Positions 12,013-14,393 of a stretch of DNA of 14,393 nt are shown one piece after another; position 1 is the stretch's first letter, and every line of letters starts with the position of its first letter. Under the pieces are notes generated by a model. The model was not told the DNA's origin, did no database searches, and saw only the letters and a program-made list of their open reading frames with translations. The stretch comes from CAZJZH01 sp964550465. GTDB lineage: Bacteria; Patescibacteriota; Patescibacteriia; JACRDY01. Position numbers and translations under genes: made by a program. The DNA is taken from the NCBI GenBank assembly GCA_964550465.1, contig CAZJZH010000027.1, positions 1 through 14,393 of the forward strand. Direction: 5' to 3'.

Positions 12013-12495
12013 TTAGGTCGCTAATTGATAGCGTTGTCGGAGTGTTTGAATGACTAGGTGGTGGTCAAACGCGAAGTCGTCAGCTTGCAGTTTTAGTAAA
12101 TCGTAAATGTCAGCCTTGGTGGCATCATCACCGCCGCGGATCTCTTGACGGTATGTATCGGGTGGCTGGTCGATTTCCACTAAGCCAACCATGGAAATGT
12201 GTTGGCCATCACGTTGATTGGGAGTATCGCGGCTGTCACGATTGATTCCATCAAGAGGCATCAGCCATTGCCATTCCCAGTCAGGAGTATTGTCAAGAAA
12301 CAAATGGGCCTCTTCTGCTACCTCGATGATGCCGCGGTCCTTCAAGCTCGTGTCCGCAGCTTCAAAGTGACCACCTGGTAAGGCTAGCTTACCAGCAGGT
12401 TCTTTACCGCGAGTTATTAAGAGGATCCATCGGCGCTGAAATACTACGGCCACGTCAACAGTCAACAGTATGCGCGGCCGATTGTCTGTTGTCAT
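12013..12495 (-). CDS. NUDIX hydrolase-like protein
   Basis: A 160-aa member of the NUDIX superfamily, which usually cleaves nucleoside diphosphate-X compounds. After beta strands ILLTVDVAVVF and WILLITRG comes LALPGGHFE and then the NUDIX helix region, ending IEVAEEAHLFL. Against the consensus G-x5-E-x7-RE-U-x-EE-x-G-U, the Arg is replaced by Ile, the final Gly by His, and the spacing has one extra residue, while the catalytic Glu-Glu pair is kept. Activity is plausible but altered specificity is likely. I start at the ATG at 12495 because AAGGAGG lies 5 nt upstream; an in-frame ATG at 12597 would precede the promoter. The gene is monocistronic with an extended -10 promoter and the palindromic terminator. 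Confidence 0.85.
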   Translation of the reverse strand: MTTDNRPRILLTVDVAVVFQRRWILLITRGKEPAGKLALPGGHFEAADTSLKDRGIIEVAEEAHLFLDNTPDWEWQWLMPLDGINRDSRDTPNQRDGQHISMVGLVEIDQPPDTYRQEIRGGDDATKADIYDLLKLQADDFAFDHHLVIQTLRQRYQLAT

Positions 12496-12524
12496 ATATA
12501 CCTCCTTATGATCAAGACGCGGGG

Positions 12525-12553
12525 ATAGTATCACGTTGAAATTAATCAGACAA
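12525..12553 (-). promoter_or_regulatory. promoter of the NUDIX gene
   Basis: On the minus strand TTGTCT (12553-12548), a 17-nt spacer and TG-A-TACTAT (12533-12525) give a -35 with four matches plus an extended -10. Initiation near 12518 leaves a short leader containing AAGGAGG. Confidence 0.6.
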
Positions 12554-12573
12554 AGCGGATGTGGATAAACGAC

Positions 12574-12602
12574 TTGACGAGGAAGGATAAGAGGCATACT
12601 AT
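12574..12602 (+). promoter_or_regulatory. distal promoter (P1) of the 448-aa gene
   Basis: TTGACG (12574-12579), 17-nt spacer, TACTAT (12597-12602). Initiation near 12609 would give a leader of about 318 nt to the ATG at 12927. It is divergent from, and close to, the NUDIX promoter. Confidence 0.55.
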
Positions 12603-12687
12603 GTGTATATAGTACACTAACTATTACCGTAAAGATTCTGGAGTGTAGAGAGAGACCAAAGCCTTATTGTGTAAGTCACACTAGATA

Positions 12688-12716
12688 TTGACTTTGTTGT
12701 AAAGATTTGGTAAGGT
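12688..12716 (+). promoter_or_regulatory. proximal promoter (P2) of the 448-aa gene
   Basis: TTGACT (12688-12693), 17-nt spacer, and TAAGGT (12711-12716) preceded by TG-G form an extended -10. Initiation near 12723. A repeated GTAAAGATT occurs between P1 and P2 (12629-12637) and inside the P2 spacer (12699-12707), a possible operator pair. Confidence 0.5.
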
Positions 12717-12722
12717 GGCACG

Positions 12723-12926
12723 TCACTATGTGATGGTGAAAAAAGTCTTCATTTTTAGATAAAAAGTGGCTTTTTTCAGGGTCAGATAGTGATATCTGTA
12801 CCTCAGTAAGTTCTTTAATAATACGATACGAATTTTCGGCCAGTTTTTAGCCGAAATAACGCAACATTGGTGGTTTAATCCGCCGCAACCAAAACTTGCC
12901 TATACATGGCAAGAAAGGAGAGTGTG
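12723..12926 (+). other. long structured 5' leader of the 448-aa gene
   Basis: About 204 nt without a substantial ORF; a 9-codon frame (12733-12762, MVKKVFIFR) is the only one noted. Hairpins visible are GAAAAAAG (12738-12745) with CTTTTTTC (12770-12777) enclosing an A+T-rich inner stem, CAGATA-GTGA-TATCTG (12783-12798), TTTCGGC (12834-12840) with GCCGAAA (12850-12856), and TTGGT (12867-12871) with ACCAA (12888-12892). They may stabilise or regulate the mRNA. No known riboswitch was recognised. Confidence 0.4.
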
Positions 12927-14273
12927 ATGACCGACGACTCTAAAGAGCCTGATGTGAAAACAGATCCTGGTAAGGCGTCTGCCTCGGACGCGTCGACCAC
13001 CAGTGGCGGGGCTGCCGAACCGCCCGCCGCTTCCACCGCTCCCGCTGTTGGGACATCGATCGGTACGGAAAAATTCCGCACGACCATGCAGCCCTTCGCC
13101 GACAGTATCGGTGTGGAGCTCTCCCAGATGGCCTCAGTTCTGGAAGAGCAATTGGGTGAGCCGGGCGATGATTTCGTCGAGATGATCATGGACCCCAGCA
13201 TCGTCGATGATGACGCCATTGCTGCGGCGTTGACCAAGGGAGGAGCCAAGGAAGCCAAAGTCAAACTGGCGTTGAAGAAATTGCGCCAAGGTGGCGCCAG
13301 CGCCGCCAGCTCGACCGCACCGGCTGGAGCTAATGGCGCTCCCGCTGGTTTGGCTACTGTCGCCACCTCTTTGTTGCCGCCCGTTCCTTCGGATGAAAGC
13401 CTGCTCGAGGCACTCAAAGTGGGTGGAGAACCCAAATTTGATGTCACCACTTTACAGGCAGCTATTCGTTGGATGACTGCTCGTTCGTTGGGCGTTGAAG
13501 ATCGAATCGAAAAAACGGTTCTCGACGCCATTGAGGCACGGGCCATCGATATGGATCAGCCGGTTGGCGGCCCCATTTTTGGCCGAGTGCAAAAACTGGT
13601 CACCCGCCAACGCTATGCGGATGTGCTGAGTGCCATGGATTTGCAGGGTGGTGGTAAGTTGGTGAGCGAAGCTCGCAAAAACGCCTTGCTGGGTCGTAGC
13701 GCAGAACTGTTCGGTTACTTGAAAGCTTTCTTGGAGCAACTGCAATCGTATAAAGCGGAGGTGATGGCCCAATATCAAGGACCGCAACTGATGGGCATCT
13801 TTGCGGCAAGTCTTTCGGGTGGCAGTGCTGCTGCTAGCGCACTGCAGCCGTTGCCTGATCCCAGCGTTATCTTGTCCGAGCTGGACGCTCTGTTCGATAA
13901 TCTCAACAGAGTGTTTTCCGGCACTGGTGTGATTGTGGCTCGAGCCATGGGTGCTGATGTGATCGAAACGCGCAACATCTTGAAAGATCCCGAGCTGATC
14001 AGCGCTGTCGGCGCTGGCAACCGCGATGAAATGCTCAAGGTCTTGGGCATTAACACTACGGCCAGTGATGTCAACATGGAGCGCAATGTGTTGCAGTTCG
14101 CTACAGCCACTATGTACATGAAGAGCATTTCTACTGAGCAGCTGCCGACCTACATCATCACTCTGGCGACCATAGGTGAACGCATTCCGTGGGACAAGCT
14201 GACCACAGGGGTCACTGGTCGCGGTCGTCGCACACGTGAGAGAGCGGGTCAGTTCTCCGATGTGGAGGTCTAA
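12927..14273 (+). CDS. hypothetical acidic protein, 448 aa
   Basis: I do not recognise the family. The ATG at 12927 is preferred because AAAGGAG lies 6 nt upstream and partly inside the alternative start at 12906. Residues 1-45 are Ser/Thr/Ala/Pro/Asp rich and disordered. A helical region with acidic clusters follows (LEEQLGEPGDDFVEMIMD), then a second Ala/Gly/Ser linker (about 125-150). The rest (about 160-448) is a mostly helical domain (TLQAAIRWMTARSLGVEDRI, ELDALFDNLNRVFSG, IPWDKL), ending in a basic RGRRTRERAG tail. There is no signal peptide or membrane helix. It reads like a two-domain cytoplasmic structural or scaffold protein. Codon choice looks richer in G and C than in the core genes. 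It has two promoters, a long leader, a strong ribosome-binding site and a strong hairpin after the stop codon, which points to high expression. Confidence 0.8.
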   Translation: MTDDSKEPDVKTDPGKASASDASTTSGGAAEPPAASTAPAVGTSIGTEKFRTTMQPFADSIGVELSQMASVLEEQLGEPGDDFVEMIMDPSIVDDDAIAAALTKGGAKEAKVKLALKKLRQGGASAASSTAPAGANGAPAGLATVATSLLPPVPSDESLLEALKVGGEPKFDVTTLQAAIRWMTARSLGVEDRIEKTVLDAIEARAIDMDQPVGGPIFGRVQKLVTRQRYADVLSAMDLQGGGKLVSEARKNALLGRSAELFGYLKAFLEQLQSYKAEVMAQYQGPQLMGIFAASLSGGSAAASALQPLPDPSVILSELDALFDNLNRVFSGTGVIVARAMGADVIETRNILKDPELISAVGAGNRDEMLKVLGINTTASDVNMERNVLQFATATMYMKSISTEQLPTYIITLATIGERIPWDKLTTGVTGRGRRTRERAGQFSDVEV

Positions 14274-14296
14274 TCCATCATTCGTATCGTCCACAC

Positions 14297-14331
14297 ACTG
14301 GGAGCCCCTAAGGGGCTCCCAGTCCTATTTT
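14297..14331 (+). terminator. terminator of the 448-aa gene
   Basis: ACTGGGAGCCCC (14297-14308), loop TAA with flanking pairs, then GGGGCTCCCAGT (14312-14323), a perfect 12-bp G+C-rich stem. The following CCTATTTTCTT is a modest T-tract. It lies 23 nt after the stop codon. The rest of the window (14332-14393) holds a small ATCATG/CATGAT hairpin and no supported gene. Confidence 0.75.
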
Positions 14332-14393
14332 CTTGATACCTATCATGAAAGCCATGATGCGTGCCAAGAGAACGGGATTATCATCGTTCTAGT

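Noticed and set aside
13452..14294. 280-codon minus-strand ORF, and a 223-codon one at 12875-13546
   Set aside because: Both are antisense to the 448-aa gene, which has promoters, a ribosome-binding site and a terminator; the antisense products are compositionally odd.
14345..14392. 15-codon ORF at the right edge
   Set aside because: No ribosome-binding site or promoter; it starts inside a small hairpin and is likely chance.

Overview
This window looks like chromosomal DNA of a Candidate Phyla Radiation (Patescibacteria) bacterium, most like the Parcubacteria side. That is inferred from recognisable CPR-type proteins: a membrane-anchored TraG/VirD4-like ATPase between small conserved hypotheticals, a 58-residue CPR-type membrane protein, and a tightly packed adk-map-ruvX-recO block. 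No RNA polymerase or rRNA gene is present to place it more exactly. The tRNA does not encode CCA. Base composition is moderate, and the last gene looks richer in G+C.

Layout. 1-565: a palindrome, then a 98-aa unknown protein with its own promoter, a leader with two GGT-loop hairpins, and a terminator. 579-1657: a REP-like hairpin and a leftward CorA-type transporter whose GMN signature is replaced by SMR. 1740-5788: a rightward set made of an acidic soluble protein, an 860-aa TraG-like ATPase, and 192-aa and 93-aa conserved hypotheticals, followed by a Ca2+/cation antiporter (5792-6787). 6837-9372: adk, map, ruvX and recO with 1-4 nt gaps. 9369-9724: a promoter, an Asn-codon-rich leader peptide, an attenuator, tRNA-Asn(GUU) and a strong terminator. 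9743-10561: a leftward unknown gene with a structured leader. 10872-11048: the 58-aa membrane protein. 11140-11965: a GNAT acetyltransferase behind a long leader full of mutually exclusive hairpins. 12013-12495: a leftward NUDIX protein. 12574-14331: a 448-aa unknown acidic protein with two promoters, a long leader and a terminator.

The most striking object is 9369-9601. A promoter whose predicted start falls on the A of an ATG is followed by a 17-codon ORF with six Asn codons in eight. Next come a hairpin over the stop codon, an antiterminator hairpin (9462-9468 with 9485-9491), an overlapping intrinsic terminator (9489-9510), and then the tRNA gene that reads those Asn codons. This has the parts of ribosome-mediated attenuation, but the regulated product would be a tRNA gene, so charging or supply of tRNA-Asn would control its own synthesis. 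I do not know of a described example. A second, more complex attenuator-like leader with three consecutive Tyr codons lies before the GNAT gene.

Two habits recur. Promoters mostly carry an extended -10 (TGn followed by a TATAAT-like box), some so close to the start codon that the mRNA would be leaderless or nearly so. The core and CPR-conserved genes lack Shine-Dalgarno sites, while five accessory or unknown genes (98 aa, 272 aa, GNAT, NUDIX, 448 aa) have strong ones. All functions are read from sequence patterns only; no database search or folding program was run.
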